Positions 7,989 to 16,990 of a stretch of DNA of 32,113 nucleotides are shown piece by piece (within the stretch, counting starts at the first letter, position 1; every line of letters starts with the position of its first letter). Position numbers and translations under genes: made by a program. The DNA is taken from contig URQS01000038.1 in NCBI GenBank assembly GCA_900550035.1, forward strand, positions 1 to 32,113, given 5' to 3'. The notes beneath the pieces are model-generated. The model worked only from the letters and a program-made list of their open reading frames with translations, did not search any database and was not told the DNA's origin. The stretch comes from an uncultured Prevotella sp. GTDB lineage: Bacteria; Bacteroidota; Bacteroidia; Bacteroidales; Bacteroidaceae.

Positions 7989-9704
7989 ATGTCAGTTACA
8001 GAAGAAAAACCGATAGAGGAAAAGAAGAGCCTCAGTTTTGTTGAGCAGCTCGTTGAGCAGGACCTTGCCGAGGGCAAGAACGGCGGACGCATACAGACAC
8101 GTTTCCCGCCAGAGCCTAACGGATACCTGCACATCGGACACGCCAAGGCCATCTGCATGGACTTCGGAGTGGCTGAGAAGTACAACGGTGTGTGCAACCT
8201 GCGCTTCGACGACACCAACCCTACCAAAGAGAACAACGAATATGTAGAGAACATCCTTAACGATATTGCATGGCTTGGATTCAAGTGGGGCAACATCTAC
8301 TATGCTTCCGACTACTTCGACAATCTGTGGGAGTTTGCCATCTGGATGATCAAGAACGGACACGCATATATCGACGAGCAGACAGCCGAGCAGATTGCCG
8401 AGCAGAAGGGTACACCTACCACTCCGGGTACAAACTCGCCCTACCGCGACCGTCCCGTAGAGGAGAACCTCGAACTGTTCAACAAGATGAACACTCCAGA
8501 GGCAGTAGAGGGCAGCATGGTATTGCGCGCCAAGCTCGACATGGCTAACCCCAACATGCACTTCCGCGACCCTATCATCTATCGTATCATACACACTCCA
8601 CACCACCGTACCGGAACCAAGTGGAACGCCTACCCAATGTACGACTTCGCTCACGGACAGAGCGACTTCTTCGAGGGTGTAACACACTCAATCTGTACTC
8701 TGGAATTTGTACCCCACCGTCCGTTGTACGACAAGTTTATCGACTACCTGAAGGAGATGCGCGGCGAGACAGAGAACATTCACGACTTCCGCCCACGTCA
8801 GATTGAGTTCAACCGACTCAACCTCACATATACTATGATGTCTAAACGTAAGCTTCTGGCTCTCGTTAACGAAGGAGTTGTGTCAGGATGGGACGATCCA
8901 CGTATGCCGACACTGTCGGGTATGCGCCGCCGCGGTTACTCGCCTGAGTCAATACGCAAGTTTATCGACTCAATCGGCTACACCAAGTTCGACGCTCTCA
9001 ACGACATGGCTCTGCTTGAGGCTGCCGTTCGCGACGACCTTAACAAGCGCTCACTGCGCGTTTCGGCTGTGCTCGACCCCGTCAAACTCGTCATCACCAA
9101 CTATCCCGAGGGTCAGACTGAGGAGATGGAGGCTATCAACAATCCGGAGAACGAGGCAGACGGCACACACACCATTACCTTCTCGAAGAACCTCTGGATT
9201 GAACGCGACGACTTTATGGAGGACGCTCCGAAGAAGTTCTTCCGTATGACTCCTGGCAAGGAGGTTCGCCTGAAGAACGCCTATATCGTGAAGTGTACCG
9301 GATGCACCAAGGATGCTGAGGGCAACATAATCGAGATTCAGGCCGAATACGACCCGACAAGCAAGAGCGGCATGGAAGGTGCCAACCGCAAGGTGAAAGG
9401 TACTCTGCACTGGGTATCAGCCGACCACTGCCACAAGGCTCAGGTACGCATCTACGACCGCCTCTTCACCGTGGCTGACCTCGGTGCTGATGAACGCGAA
9501 TTCCACGAACTGCTCAACCCCGACAGCCTCAAGACTATCGACAACTGCTACGTGGAGAACTATGCTGCCGAACGCAAACCGGGCGAATACCTGCAGTTCC
9601 AGCGTATCGGATACTTCATGGCCGACCTCGATTCTACTGCCGACAATCTGGTATTCAACAAGACTGTAGGCCTGAAGGATACTTGGGCAAAACAGAATAA
9701 ATAA
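7989..9704 (+). CDS. glnS: Glutamine--tRNA ligase
   Basis: This class I aminoacyl-tRNA synthetase of 571 aa attaches glutamine to tRNA-Gln. The signature FPPEPNGYLHIGHAKAI places HIGH at residues 48-51. The KMSKS-equivalent MMSKRK is near residue 283, and RFDDTNP and DPRMPTLSGMRRRG are GlnRS-specific segments that separate it from glutamyl-tRNA synthetase. The C-terminal anticodon-binding beta-barrels are present, and the length equals that of other bacterial GlnRS. Having GlnRS means Gln-tRNA can be made directly rather than only by transamidation. Start ATG 7989 is preceded by an A-rich leader without a Shine-Dalgarno sequence. Confidence 0.97.
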   Translation: MSVTEEKPIEEKKSLSFVEQLVEQDLAEGKNGGRIQTRFPPEPNGYLHIGHAKAICMDFGVAEKYNGVCNLRFDDTNPTKENNEYVENILNDIAWLGFKWGNIYYASDYFDNLWEFAIWMIKNGHAYIDEQTAEQIAEQKGTPTTPGTNSPYRDRPVEENLELFNKMNTPEAVEGSMVLRAKLDMANPNMHFRDPIIYRIIHTPHHRTGTKWNAYPMYDFAHGQSDFFEGVTHSICTLEFVPHRPLYDKFIDYLKEMRGETENIHDFRPRQIEFNRLNLTYTMMSKRKLLALVNEGVVSGWDDPRMPTLSGMRRRGYSPESIRKFIDSIGYTKFDALNDMALLEAAVRDDLNKRSLRVSAVLDPVKLVITNYPEGQTEEMEAINNPENEADGTHTITFSKNLWIERDDFMEDAPKKFFRMTPGKEVRLKNAYIVKCTGCTKDAEGNIIEIQAEYDPTSKSGMEGANRKVKGTLHWVSADHCHKAQVRIYDRLFTVADLGADEREFHELLNPDSLKTIDNCYVENYAAERKPGEYLQFQRIGYFMADLDSTADNLVFNKTVGLKDTWAKQNK

Positions 9705-9715
9705 AACTTTTCTTT

Positions 9716-9806
9716 AATGTTAAATGTTAGATGTTTAATGTTAAGTGTTAAGTAGGCGACAATCAGTCGCCACCAACTTAACATTAAACATTTAACATTT
9801 AACATT
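9716..9806. repeat. Long inverted repeat built from ATGTTAA units
   Basis: A 31-nt arm (9716-9746) is the reverse complement of 9776-9806 with one mismatch. A second GC stem GGCGAC/GTCGCC (9755-9760, 9766-9771) lies in the loop. The arms consist of reiterated ATGTTAA/TTAACAT. It fills the gap between glnS and the TPR gene and could form a strong RNA hairpin, so it may attenuate read-through, but the composition looks like an interspersed Bacteroidetes repeat. Confidence 0.8.
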
Positions 9807-9820
9807 ATTATAATGTGTAG

Positions 9821-11263
9821 ATGGACAACAACAAGAAATATTTTGACAGTCCTGAATTCGGACGACTGCTGCAACGCTACGAACGCTCCCTGCAAATTGG
9901 TAAGGACGAATATTTCGAGAGCGACGAGCTGTCGGATTTAGCCGAATACTACTACGACAAAAAAGACAAACCGAAGGCTGAATATGTGCTCGACTATGCC
10001 ATGCATCTGCACCCTGGTGCCGTATTGCCACTTGTTTTCAAGGCACGCATAGCGCTCATTGACGAGAAGAACATTGAAAAAGCCCGATACTACGCATCGC
10101 TCATCAGTGATGTGTACGACATCGACTGCCTTTATCTGAAAGCCGAAATATTGATTGCCGAAGATAAAGTCAATGATGCCGACCAATTTCTGCGCAACGC
10201 ATTAGACAATATCGACGAAGACGACGTACCCGACTATGTGCTCGACGTAGCAACGATATTCATCGACTACGGACTTGCCGACATCGCTGCCGAATGGCTT
10301 GACATGTCTGACGAAGACGATCTGCAAGACTATCGCGAAATCAAAGCACGTATAGCCTTTGCCAAAGGCGATTACGAAAAGAGCGAAAAGCTATTTGAAC
10401 AGTTGCTCGACGAAGACCCTTACTCGGGTCGTTACTGGAACTCGCTGGCGTCAACGCAGTTTATGGGCAACCGCATCAACGACTCGATAACATCGAGCGA
10501 ATATTCCATTGCCATCAATCCCAACGACGAGGAAGCTCTGCTTAACAAGGCCAACGGCCTCTTCTCATTGGGCAACTTCAAGGAAGCACTCAAATTCTAC
10601 GAACGTTTCCACCAGCTATGCCCCGACGAAGGAGCCGCAACTATGTTCATAGGCAATTGTCTGCTTAATATAGGAAAGACCGAGGAAGCACTGAAATACT
10701 ATAAGGAGGCACTCGAAGCATTGAAGAAACAGAATCTCGGTACTACCGAAGTGCTGCAATGTCTCGCCTTCACATATTCACAGCTCAACCAACCCGACGA
10801 AGCGCTCGCCTGCGTCGACGAGGCAATGAAGCAACCCGATGCCAATAAGGACGAGATAACGATAGTGAAAGGACACATACAGCTGGAGAATGGTCATGTA
10901 AAGGAAGCGATACGCAGTTTCCTCAGTGCCCTGCAGTCGACATCGTTCTCGCACGACATATTCTTCCGCATTGCCATCTCCGTATACGATTGTGGCTATC
11001 CAGCCATAGCCTATCGCATGTTCAAATCGTACACCGACATGCACAACAACCAAGGCGACGAAGGAATGGCTTATCTTGCAGCCTGCTTGAAGACTCTCAA
11101 CAAGAAAGCCGAATACATCGAATGTCTTAAAACAGCATGTCTGCGTAATCCTGCCGAGACAAAGAAGGTGCTGGGCGAGTTCTATCCCGAAACGCTCGAC
11201 CCAAAGGATTATTACGACTATGAGGTGAGACATACGTCGGAAGGACACAACAAATTAAAGTAA
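9821..11263 (+). CDS. Tetratricopeptide repeat protein, cytoplasmic
   Basis: This 480-aa acidic protein is made almost wholly of TPR-like helical pairs. Clear units include AEYVLDYAMHLHPGAVLPLVFKA near residue 55, YEKSEKLFEQLLDEDPYSG near 185, FKEALKFYERFHQLCPDEG near 252 and TEEALKYYKEALEALKK near 287. There is no signal peptide or membrane span, so it should be a cytoplasmic scaffold. The partner is unknown. It follows glnS by 116 nt of inverted-repeat sequence and precedes the DedA gene by 37 nt, suggesting joint transcription with the latter. Confidence 0.85.
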   Translation: MDNNKKYFDSPEFGRLLQRYERSLQIGKDEYFESDELSDLAEYYYDKKDKPKAEYVLDYAMHLHPGAVLPLVFKARIALIDEKNIEKARYYASLISDVYDIDCLYLKAEILIAEDKVNDADQFLRNALDNIDEDDVPDYVLDVATIFIDYGLADIAAEWLDMSDEDDLQDYREIKARIAFAKGDYEKSEKLFEQLLDEDPYSGRYWNSLASTQFMGNRINDSITSSEYSIAINPNDEEALLNKANGLFSLGNFKEALKFYERFHQLCPDEGAATMFIGNCLLNIGKTEEALKYYKEALEALKKQNLGTTEVLQCLAFTYSQLNQPDEALACVDEAMKQPDANKDEITIVKGHIQLENGHVKEAIRSFLSALQSTSFSHDIFFRIAISVYDCGYPAIAYRMFKSYTDMHNNQGDEGMAYLAACLKTLNKKAEYIECLKTACLRNPAETKKVLGEFYPETLDPKDYYDYEVRHTSEGHNKLK

Positions 11264-11300
11264 CAAGGATAACGAAACTAATAATTAACACTGTAAAAAA

Positions 11301-11942
11301 ATGAATTCAGCCGATCTTTTCCTATGGATTCTCAACAACCTCAACTATTGGGTTGTGACGCTGTTTATGGCTATTGAGAGTTCGTTCATTCCATTCCCGT
11401 CAGAAGTAATCGTGCCACCGGCTGCATGGAAAGCCATGGACCCCGACAGCGGAATGACCTTCATACTGGTGATTGTATTCGCTACAGTGGGTGCCAACAT
11501 TGGAGCACTCATCAACTACTATCTTGCCAAATGGCTCGGACGACCTATTGTCTACCGCTTTGCCGACAGTCGTATAGGCCATATGTGCCTCATCGACCGC
11601 GAGAAGGTGGAGAAATCGGAAGCCTTCTTCCGCGAACATGGAGCTGCGTCTACATTCTTCGGCCGTCTGGTTCCTGCCGTGCGACAGCTCATCAGTATTC
11701 CTGCCGGACTCTCGGGCATGCCTATTGGCAAGTTTCTCATATACACCACACTCGGTGCAGGATGCTGGAACACAGTGCTCGCTCTTATCGGTTGGGGAAT
11801 ATACAAGTACACCAACTACAAGACAACGCAAGACGTTTATCTGCAAGCCGTGAAATACAGCCACGAAATAGGTTATGTACTATTGGGACTTGCAGCTATC
11901 GTTGTAGCATTCCTGATATATAAGGGAATGAAAAGAAAGTAA
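11301..11942 (+). CDS. DedA family integral membrane protein
   Basis: The 213 residues contain the DedA/SNARE-associated hallmarks: an N-terminal hydrophobic segment leading to ESSFIPFPSEVIVPPAAW (about 25-42), then GANIGALINYYLAKWLGR, FFREHGAASTFFGRLVPAVRQLISIPAGL with the conserved Arg pair, and a C-terminal membrane helix. DedA proteins sit in the inner membrane. Several bacterial members transport lipid carriers such as undecaprenyl phosphate; the role of this one is inferred only. It is the last gene of the plus-strand group before a strong terminator. Confidence 0.9.
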   Translation: MNSADLFLWILNNLNYWVVTLFMAIESSFIPFPSEVIVPPAAWKAMDPDSGMTFILVIVFATVGANIGALINYYLAKWLGRPIVYRFADSRIGHMCLIDREKVEKSEAFFREHGAASTFFGRLVPAVRQLISIPAGLSGMPIGKFLIYTTLGAGCWNTVLALIGWGIYKYTNYKTTQDVYLQAVKYSHEIGYVLLGLAAIVVAFLIYKGMKRK

Positions 11943-11970
11943 TTGTAGAAACGACAAGAGATAAAAAAAT

Positions 11971-12034
11971 ACCACAAACAAAAAATCCCCTCTCAAACAA
12001 TCAATGTGTTTGGGAGGGGATTTTTGTTTGTGGT
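11971..12034. terminator. Bidirectional intrinsic terminator between convergent genes
   Basis: A long near-perfect hairpin (arms 11971-11999 and 12006-12034, core CCCCTCTCAAACA with TGTTTGGGAGGGG) has A-rich and T-rich outer arms. It can therefore end transcripts from both the DedA gene (+) and the dehydratase gene (-). Confidence 0.92.
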
Positions 12035-12049
12035 TTGAAGTGAATTATA

Positions 12050-13966
12050 TTATTTATCCAGCACCTGATACTTGCTCACCTGCGATTTAAACTCAGGAAC
12101 TATCTCCTTCATCTTCTTCACAATAGCCATATCATCGTGGGTGTATGAAATCTGGAGCAATTCGTCTTCGTTCTTCTTAGCCTCATCGTAGTCGTACTCG
12201 CGAACCTTTGCCACCATAATCTTAGGATTGTGTGTAGGTATGGTGTTCTCCTTGGTAGACAGCAGCTCCTCGTAGAGCTTTTCGCCGTCGCGAAGACCAG
12301 TGAACTTAATCTCAACATTCTTGGCTCCAGAGAGCGAAATCATGCGGCGTGCCAAATCGACAATCTTCACCGGCTTTCCCATATCGAATACGAATATCTC
12401 GCCACCCTTGCCCATTGTTCCTGCCTCAAGCACCAGCTTACAAGCCTCAGGGATAAGCATAAAGTAGCGTATGATGTCCGGATGGGTCACCGTCAACGGA
12501 CCACCCTTGCGTATCAACTCCTTGAAAATAGGAATAACCGAACCGTTCGAACCGAGCACATTACCGAAACGAGTGGTAACAAACTGTGTCACACCCTTCA
12601 CTCTACCATCTACGATGGCCTGATTGAGCGACTGGCAGTAAATCTCGCAGATACGCTTTGAACATCCCATTACGTTTGTAGGATTTACAGCCTTGTCGGT
12701 AGAAATCATCACAAACTTCTTAGTGCCATACTTCACTGCAAGGTCGGCAATGACACGTGTACCGTTCACGTTGTTACGCACAGCCATTGCAGGATTGTCC
12801 TCCATCATTGGCACATGCTTGTAGGCAGCTGCATGGAATACATACTCCGGACGATGCTCTGCAAATATCTTCTCCATGAAAGCAGCATCGGTGATACTAC
12901 CTACGATAGTCTCGTTCTTGACATCGGCAAACTGACGAGCCATGGTCAAGCGTACAGAGTGCATAGGAGTCTCTGCCTGGTCGATAAGCGTAAGCTCAGC
13001 TGGCTTGTAAACAGCCACCTGGCGCACCATTTCCGAACCGATTGAACCGGCGGCACCGGTTATGAGCACGCGCTTGCCCCTAAGCATAGCGCCAATGGCA
13101 TTCATATCCACCTCAATCTTGTCACGAGGCAGCAAGTCTTCGATTTCAATCTCATGCAGATGATTGTATGTCAAGTCGGATTTGCCGTCCCACTCTTCAG
13201 CTGTAGGCATCATCATGATCTTGATGCCAGCCTGTACAAACTCATCAATCATGGCCTGATTTTCGCGGAAAGCCTCCGACTTCAGAGGCGACACGAGCAG
13301 CACCTTGACATGCTGAGTTCTCATCAGCTCACCAATACCCTTTTTATTAATGAACACCTTCTTGCCGAGGATATAAGCCTTACGCATATCATAGCCATCG
13401 CTGATGAATGCCTGAAGCACATATTTCTTCTCTTTTGTCGTCAATATACTGTTGGCAAGGCTCACACCGCCCTCCATCGTTCCGTATATAGCAACCGGCA
13501 ATGCCTTGTCAACCTTGAATACATCAAACAAGGCACGTACAAACATACGCTCCACCCACAGAAGCATCGAAGCGCAAACAAACATCACTACGCAGCCAAA
13601 CAGCGAGTGCATTATGATGCAATTTACCCCCCCCAATGCATTTTGGACAATACCAACAATATACGACATAACGACACCTACAAATGATGCCAAGCCTACA
13701 CGCTCAAGGTCTACGAGCGACGAAAAGCGCAATATTCCGGAATATGTATGGAACATGCGGAACGCTACAGCAAACAATAGCATACAAACAATATTGCCTG
13801 CCGTAAGTTGCCAAAAATGTTGAGCAAACTCTAATCCGCCGTGTTCAAGATAACTACCTACATAACCTGAAAACAACGCGATTAAACAGTCCAGAAACAA
13901 CACTCCCCAATATGGCAATGCTCCCTTTGAGAAATACCAATTGGATAATCTACAAAAAATTCTCAT
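12050..13966 (-). CDS. FlaA1/CapD-type nucleoside-diphosphate-sugar 4,6-dehydratase, membrane-anchored
   Basis: This 638-aa protein has an N-terminal domain with about four membrane helices (residues 18-140). A first Rossmann-like region (about 150-250) is followed by a catalytic extended-SDR domain with VLITGAAGSIGSE at about 300-311 and the active-site segment MISTDKAVNPTNVMGCSKR at about 420-438. This is the long PglF/WbpM/CapD class, which converts UDP-GlcNAc to a 4-keto-6-deoxy sugar for capsule, O-antigen or protein glycans. Neighbouring genes are not glycan genes, so it may serve a general pathway. The coding sequence contains a G8 run (13627-13634). The upstream region has a leader hairpin and a second C8 run. 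Confidence 0.9.
   Translation of the reverse strand: MRIFCRLSNWYFSKGALPYWGVLFLDCLIALFSGYVGSYLEHGGLEFAQHFWQLTAGNIVCMLLFAVAFRMFHTYSGILRFSSLVDLERVGLASFVGVVMSYIVGIVQNALGGVNCIIMHSLFGCVVMFVCASMLLWVERMFVRALFDVFKVDKALPVAIYGTMEGGVSLANSILTTKEKKYVLQAFISDGYDMRKAYILGKKVFINKKGIGELMRTQHVKVLLVSPLKSEAFRENQAMIDEFVQAGIKIMMMPTAEEWDGKSDLTYNHLHEIEIEDLLPRDKIEVDMNAIGAMLRGKRVLITGAAGSIGSEMVRQVAVYKPAELTLIDQAETPMHSVRLTMARQFADVKNETIVGSITDAAFMEKIFAEHRPEYVFHAAAYKHVPMMEDNPAMAVRNNVNGTRVIADLAVKYGTKKFVMISTDKAVNPTNVMGCSKRICEIYCQSLNQAIVDGRVKGVTQFVTTRFGNVLGSNGSVIPIFKELIRKGGPLTVTHPDIIRYFMLIPEACKLVLEAGTMGKGGEIFVFDMGKPVKIVDLARRMISLSGAKNVEIKFTGLRDGEKLYEELLSTKENTIPTHNPKIMVAKVREYDYDEAKKNEDELLQISYTHDDMAIVKKMKEIVPEFKSQVSKYQVLDK
13627..13634. 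repeat. Homopolymer C8 (G8 in the coding strand) inside the dehydratase gene
   Basis: Eight consecutive C residues encode part of ALGGVN in the N-terminal membrane region of the dehydratase. The frame is open in this copy. Tracts of this length can slip, so the gene could switch off by a one-base change. Confidence 0.8.
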
Positions 13967-14030
13967 AATTCTCTACCAACAACATTCTCTAATTTAATAG
14001 AATTTAAAAATATAGACAATAATACACGCT

Positions 14031-14068
14031 TATCTCGGTAGTGAAAAATCAATTCACTTACCGAGATA
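14031..14068 (-). other. Stem-loop in the leader of the dehydratase gene
   Basis: TATCTCGGTAGTGAA (14031-14045) pairs with TTCACTTACCGAGATA (14053-14068), with one bulged base and a 7-nt loop. It lies between the predicted start site and the ATG at 13966, so it would be in the 5' untranslated RNA. It lacks a U-run on either strand and is better read as a leader element or operator than as a terminator. Confidence 0.5.
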
Positions 14069-14083
14069 TTTATTAATACGGTA

Positions 14084-14091
14084 CAAAATTA
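14084..14091 (-). promoter_or_regulatory. -7 box (TAATTTTG) of the dehydratase gene
   Basis: The minus-strand TAATTTTG matches TAnnTTTG. The nearest TTTG (14117-14120) is 25 bp upstream, 5 bp more than usual. The C8 run at 14142-14149 lies further upstream. Confidence 0.45.
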
Positions 14092-14141
14092 CGCAAAAAA
14101 AACTATTCTTCCTTTACAAAATCGTGACAATATTAATCTTA

Positions 14142-14149
14142 CCCCCCCC
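14142..14149. repeat. Homopolymer C8 upstream of the dehydratase promoter
   Basis: A second eight-base C run, between the YeiH stop (14213) and the predicted promoter (14084-14091). It has the same length as the one within the coding region. Confidence 0.75.
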
Positions 14150-14212
14150 GAAAACAGATAAACAAACACGTTTATTAGTACGATTTTGATTTACATCAAT
14201 AATATTACCGAA

Positions 14213-15301
14213 TTATTCCACCCAGAATATATACGCCAGACTGATACAGCTTATGCTCGCCCAAAGCAGAACTCCCTGAACGAGAGGACGCAAGCCTACG
14301 CTGCGCAATGTCTCTCGAGTGAGCGAAGCTCCGATGAAGAACAGAGAGAGAGTGATGAGATGCTTTGCCAATTTGTTTACAGCTCCGCTGAACTGTGCGC
14401 CCATCGCAGCTGCATTGTCACCCAAGATAGAGGCATTACTGAGAATATAGGTATTGAACAGTATTGCCACAATAAACCAAACGATAAATCTTGGCACACT
14501 GCTATACCACGGCTTCGACTGTCCGTCGGCAGTAGCTGTGAGCGACTTGCGGAAGAAGAACGGTGTGACAAGCGCAAGCACTACAATCCACAATGCACGC
14601 GTGAGCTTGATTGTTGTAGCCACCTCCAAAGCACTGACACCCTGCGATGCCACCAGTTCGGGATGCATCTGGTCGTAAGCAGCTCCTGCTCCTACTACCG
14701 ATGATGTGTCGTGTATAGCGATGGCTGCCCACATGCCAAACTGCTTCATGGTCATTGACAATGCGTCGCCTATGACGGGGAATACAAACAGAGCTATGGC
14801 ATTCAGGACGAAAACGACGCCCAGAGCCACAGACATACTCTCGGCACGTGCCTTGATGACTGGACCGACAGCGGCTATTGCCGAACCACCGCAAATGGCT
14901 GTTCCCGACGAAAGCAGATAACTGGTCTGCGAGTCGACGCCCAGCAACTTACGGCCGAACAACCATCCTAAGGCAAGAGTACCAAACACACTGACTATGG
15001 TGAACATCATTCCCTCGCTGCCCGAAGCCAGCGCCTTGTCGACGTTCATACCGAATCCGAGTCCGATGACTGAGTATTGCAGCAGTTTCTTTGACATGGT
15101 CTTGTTGAAATCGGGAAACGCCTTGCCAAACAGCATTGCAAACACAAAACCAAAGGCCAAAGCAACGGGCGACGACACCCAGCCTGCCACCCAAGCAGCC
15201 GGTCCCAGGTCTACACCAAACACTTCAACGGCAAATCCCAACAAGAGCGACACGCCCATCACTGCTACAATTAATATATAGAAGAGTTCTTTCTTCTTCA
15301 T
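14213..15301 (-). CDS. YeiH family putative sulfate exporter (UPF0324)
   Basis: This is a 362-aa inner-membrane protein with about ten hydrophobic helices. The conserved YeiH segments are readable: LLQYSVIGLGFGMN near residue 75, YLLSSGTAICGGSAIAA near 130, and AIHDTSSVVGAGAAY near 195. The family is annotated as sulfate or sulfonate-linked exporters, but direct proof is sparse. It starts 83 nt after the PurF-like gene, with a hairpin in between, so it may be partly co-transcribed with it. Confidence 0.9.
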   Translation of the reverse strand: MKKKELFYILIVAVMGVSLLLGFAVEVFGVDLGPAAWVAGWVSSPVALAFGFVFAMLFGKAFPDFNKTMSKKLLQYSVIGLGFGMNVDKALASGSEGMMFTIVSVFGTLALGWLFGRKLLGVDSQTSYLLSSGTAICGGSAIAAVGPVIKARAESMSVALGVVFVLNAIALFVFPVIGDALSMTMKQFGMWAAIAIHDTSSVVGAGAAYDQMHPELVASQGVSALEVATTIKLTRALWIVVLALVTPFFFRKSLTATADGQSKPWYSSVPRFIVWFIVAILFNTYILSNASILGDNAAAMGAQFSGAVNKLAKHLITLSLFFIGASLTRETLRSVGLRPLVQGVLLWASISCISLAYIFWVE

Positions 15302-15327
15302 AGTGTATTAAAATTTATTGATACGGC

Positions 15328-15353
15328 AACGGGCCACAATAATGTGACCCGTT
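15328..15353 (-). terminator. Intercistronic hairpin after the PurF-like gene
   Basis: AACGGGCCACA (15328-15338) pairs with TGTGACCCGTT (15343-15353), an 11-bp stem with a 4-nt loop. The following minus-strand sequence is only moderately U-rich, so termination may be partial before the YeiH gene. Confidence 0.5.
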
Positions 15354-15384
15354 ACAATCATTTTTTTACTTATTCTCCTTTTTC

Positions 15385-16821
15385 TTATTCTTCGTCAGCC
15401 TGCTCCTCAAGCGTATACTTGCTTGAGCCGTCGAAACAGTGTGTACAAACCTGACACTTAGGCAGACCGATAGCCTTGATGAGCTGCTCGATGGTGTTGA
15501 ACTTGAGCGTGGTCAGTCCCAACTCGCGGCGAATCTCGTCCACCATCTTGGTGTACTGCGGTGAGTCGGTGGTTGCATATTTGTCGAGATCCTTATTGGC
15601 ATCGCCCTCAAACTTCTCGATGATGCGGCGTGTGATAAGCTCCATGTCGCTCTTAGCAGAAGTGAAGTTGATGAACGGACAACCGTATACCAGCGGCGGA
15701 CAGGCAATACGCATGTGGAACTCCTTGAGTCCGGCATCGAACAGCCCCTTCACATTGTCGCGCAACTGTGTGCCACGTACGATAGAGTCGTCGCAGAACA
15801 GCACACGCTTGCCATTGATCATAGCCTTGTTAGGTATGAGCTTCATCTTGGCAACGAGCGAACGCATGGCCTGGTTTGACGGTGTGAACGAGCGCGGCCA
15901 TGTCGGTGTGTACTTGGCAATGCAGCGCTGATAGGGCACGCCTTTGCCTGCAGCATAACCCATAGCCATACCTGTGCCCGAGTCGGGAATACCCGAGCAG
16001 CAGTCAACCTCAACGTCGTCGGTCTTAGCCAGATTGAAACCATTGCTGAAACGAGCCTCCTCTACGTTCTTGCCTTCGTATGTTGAGGTCGGGAAACCAT
16101 AGTAAACCCACAGGAACGAGCAAACCTGCATCTTCTTGTTAGGCTTGCGTATCTGTGTCATGCTATCGGCTTTAAGCTCAATAATCTCACCCGGGGCGAT
16201 ATTATATACTGTTTCGTAATCAAGATTCGGGAAAGAAGTAGACTCACTCGAAGCAGCGTATGCGCCCTCCTTCTTACCTATTATTAATGGAGTACGGCCC
16301 CATGCGTCGCGGGCGCAGATAAGCGAGTCTTCCGTAAGAATCATCATGGTGCAAGAGCCCTTGATGTTATGGTATACGTTCTCTATACCTTCCTTGAACG
16401 ATTTGCCTTGAATAAGCAGCAAGGCTATAAGTTCAGTTGGGTTGGTAGCGCTTTGCGACAATTCGGCAAAGTGCATGTTCTTCTCAAGCAGTTGCTGAGT
16501 GAGCTCCTCAATATTCACAATCTTAGCTACTGTGCAGATTGCAAAACGTCCGAGATGCGAGTTTATCACAAGTGGTTGCGCGTCGGTGTCGCTGATAACA
16601 CCTATACCCGCAGTACTACCCTCGAATCGGTCGAGCGTCGGTTCGAACTTGGAGCGAAAATACGAGTTCTCCAGATTGTGGATGGAGCGGACGAATCCCT
16701 TCTCCTTACTGTACATCGCCAAACCGCCACGTCGCGTTCCGAGATGTGAATTGTAGTCAGTTCCATAGAAAACGTCTGTCACACAGCTTTTCTTGGAAAT
16801 GGTGCCGAATATGCCTCCCAT
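15385..16821 (-). CDS. Amidophosphoribosyltransferase (PurF) homologue lacking the N-terminal catalytic cysteine
   Basis: This 478-aa protein has the PurF plan: an N-terminal glutaminase-like Ntn fold and a C-terminal phosphoribosyltransferase domain with CCSGIPDSGTGMAMGYA and the PRPP loop VLFCDDSIVRGTQ near residue 345. Cysteines resembling the Fe-S ligands of the Bacillus-type enzyme remain (ACPPLVYGC, VCTHCF). The start reads MGGIFG, where active enzymes need Cys at the mature N-terminus (MCGI...). Glutamine-dependent activity should therefore be lost. Use of ammonia, an accessory role, or another substrate are options. A predicted -7 box 37 bp upstream supports this start. Confidence 0.85.
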   Translation of the reverse strand: MGGIFGTISKKSCVTDVFYGTDYNSHLGTRRGGLAMYSKEKGFVRSIHNLENSYFRSKFEPTLDRFEGSTAGIGVISDTDAQPLVINSHLGRFAICTVAKIVNIEELTQQLLEKNMHFAELSQSATNPTELIALLLIQGKSFKEGIENVYHNIKGSCTMMILTEDSLICARDAWGRTPLIIGKKEGAYAASSESTSFPNLDYETVYNIAPGEIIELKADSMTQIRKPNKKMQVCSFLWVYYGFPTSTYEGKNVEEARFSNGFNLAKTDDVEVDCCSGIPDSGTGMAMGYAAGKGVPYQRCIAKYTPTWPRSFTPSNQAMRSLVAKMKLIPNKAMINGKRVLFCDDSIVRGTQLRDNVKGLFDAGLKEFHMRIACPPLVYGCPFINFTSAKSDMELITRRIIEKFEGDANKDLDKYATTDSPQYTKMVDEIRRELGLTTLKFNTIEQLIKAIGLPKCQVCTHCFDGSSKYTLEEQADEE

Positions 16822-16857
16822 AAAATTTCAGATGTGTTTTATAAAAGATTTGTGTTG

Positions 16858-16865
16858 CAAAGTTA
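16858..16865 (-). promoter_or_regulatory. -7 box (TAACTTTG) of the PurF-like gene
   Basis: The minus-strand TAACTTTG fits TAnnTTTG and gives a leader of about 30 nt to the start at 16821. This placement also supports the MGGIFG start. No -33 TTTG is seen at 20 bp. Confidence 0.5.
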
Positions 16866-16990
16866 ATGATATTTGATGAAAAAAAATACATTTACATCAA
16901 AGTTTATTTGCAGAAAACAATATTCAGCTACCCGAAATGACATATTATGACTGCAGAATTAAGAATTTAAAAATATAGTTGCAAAAATAA

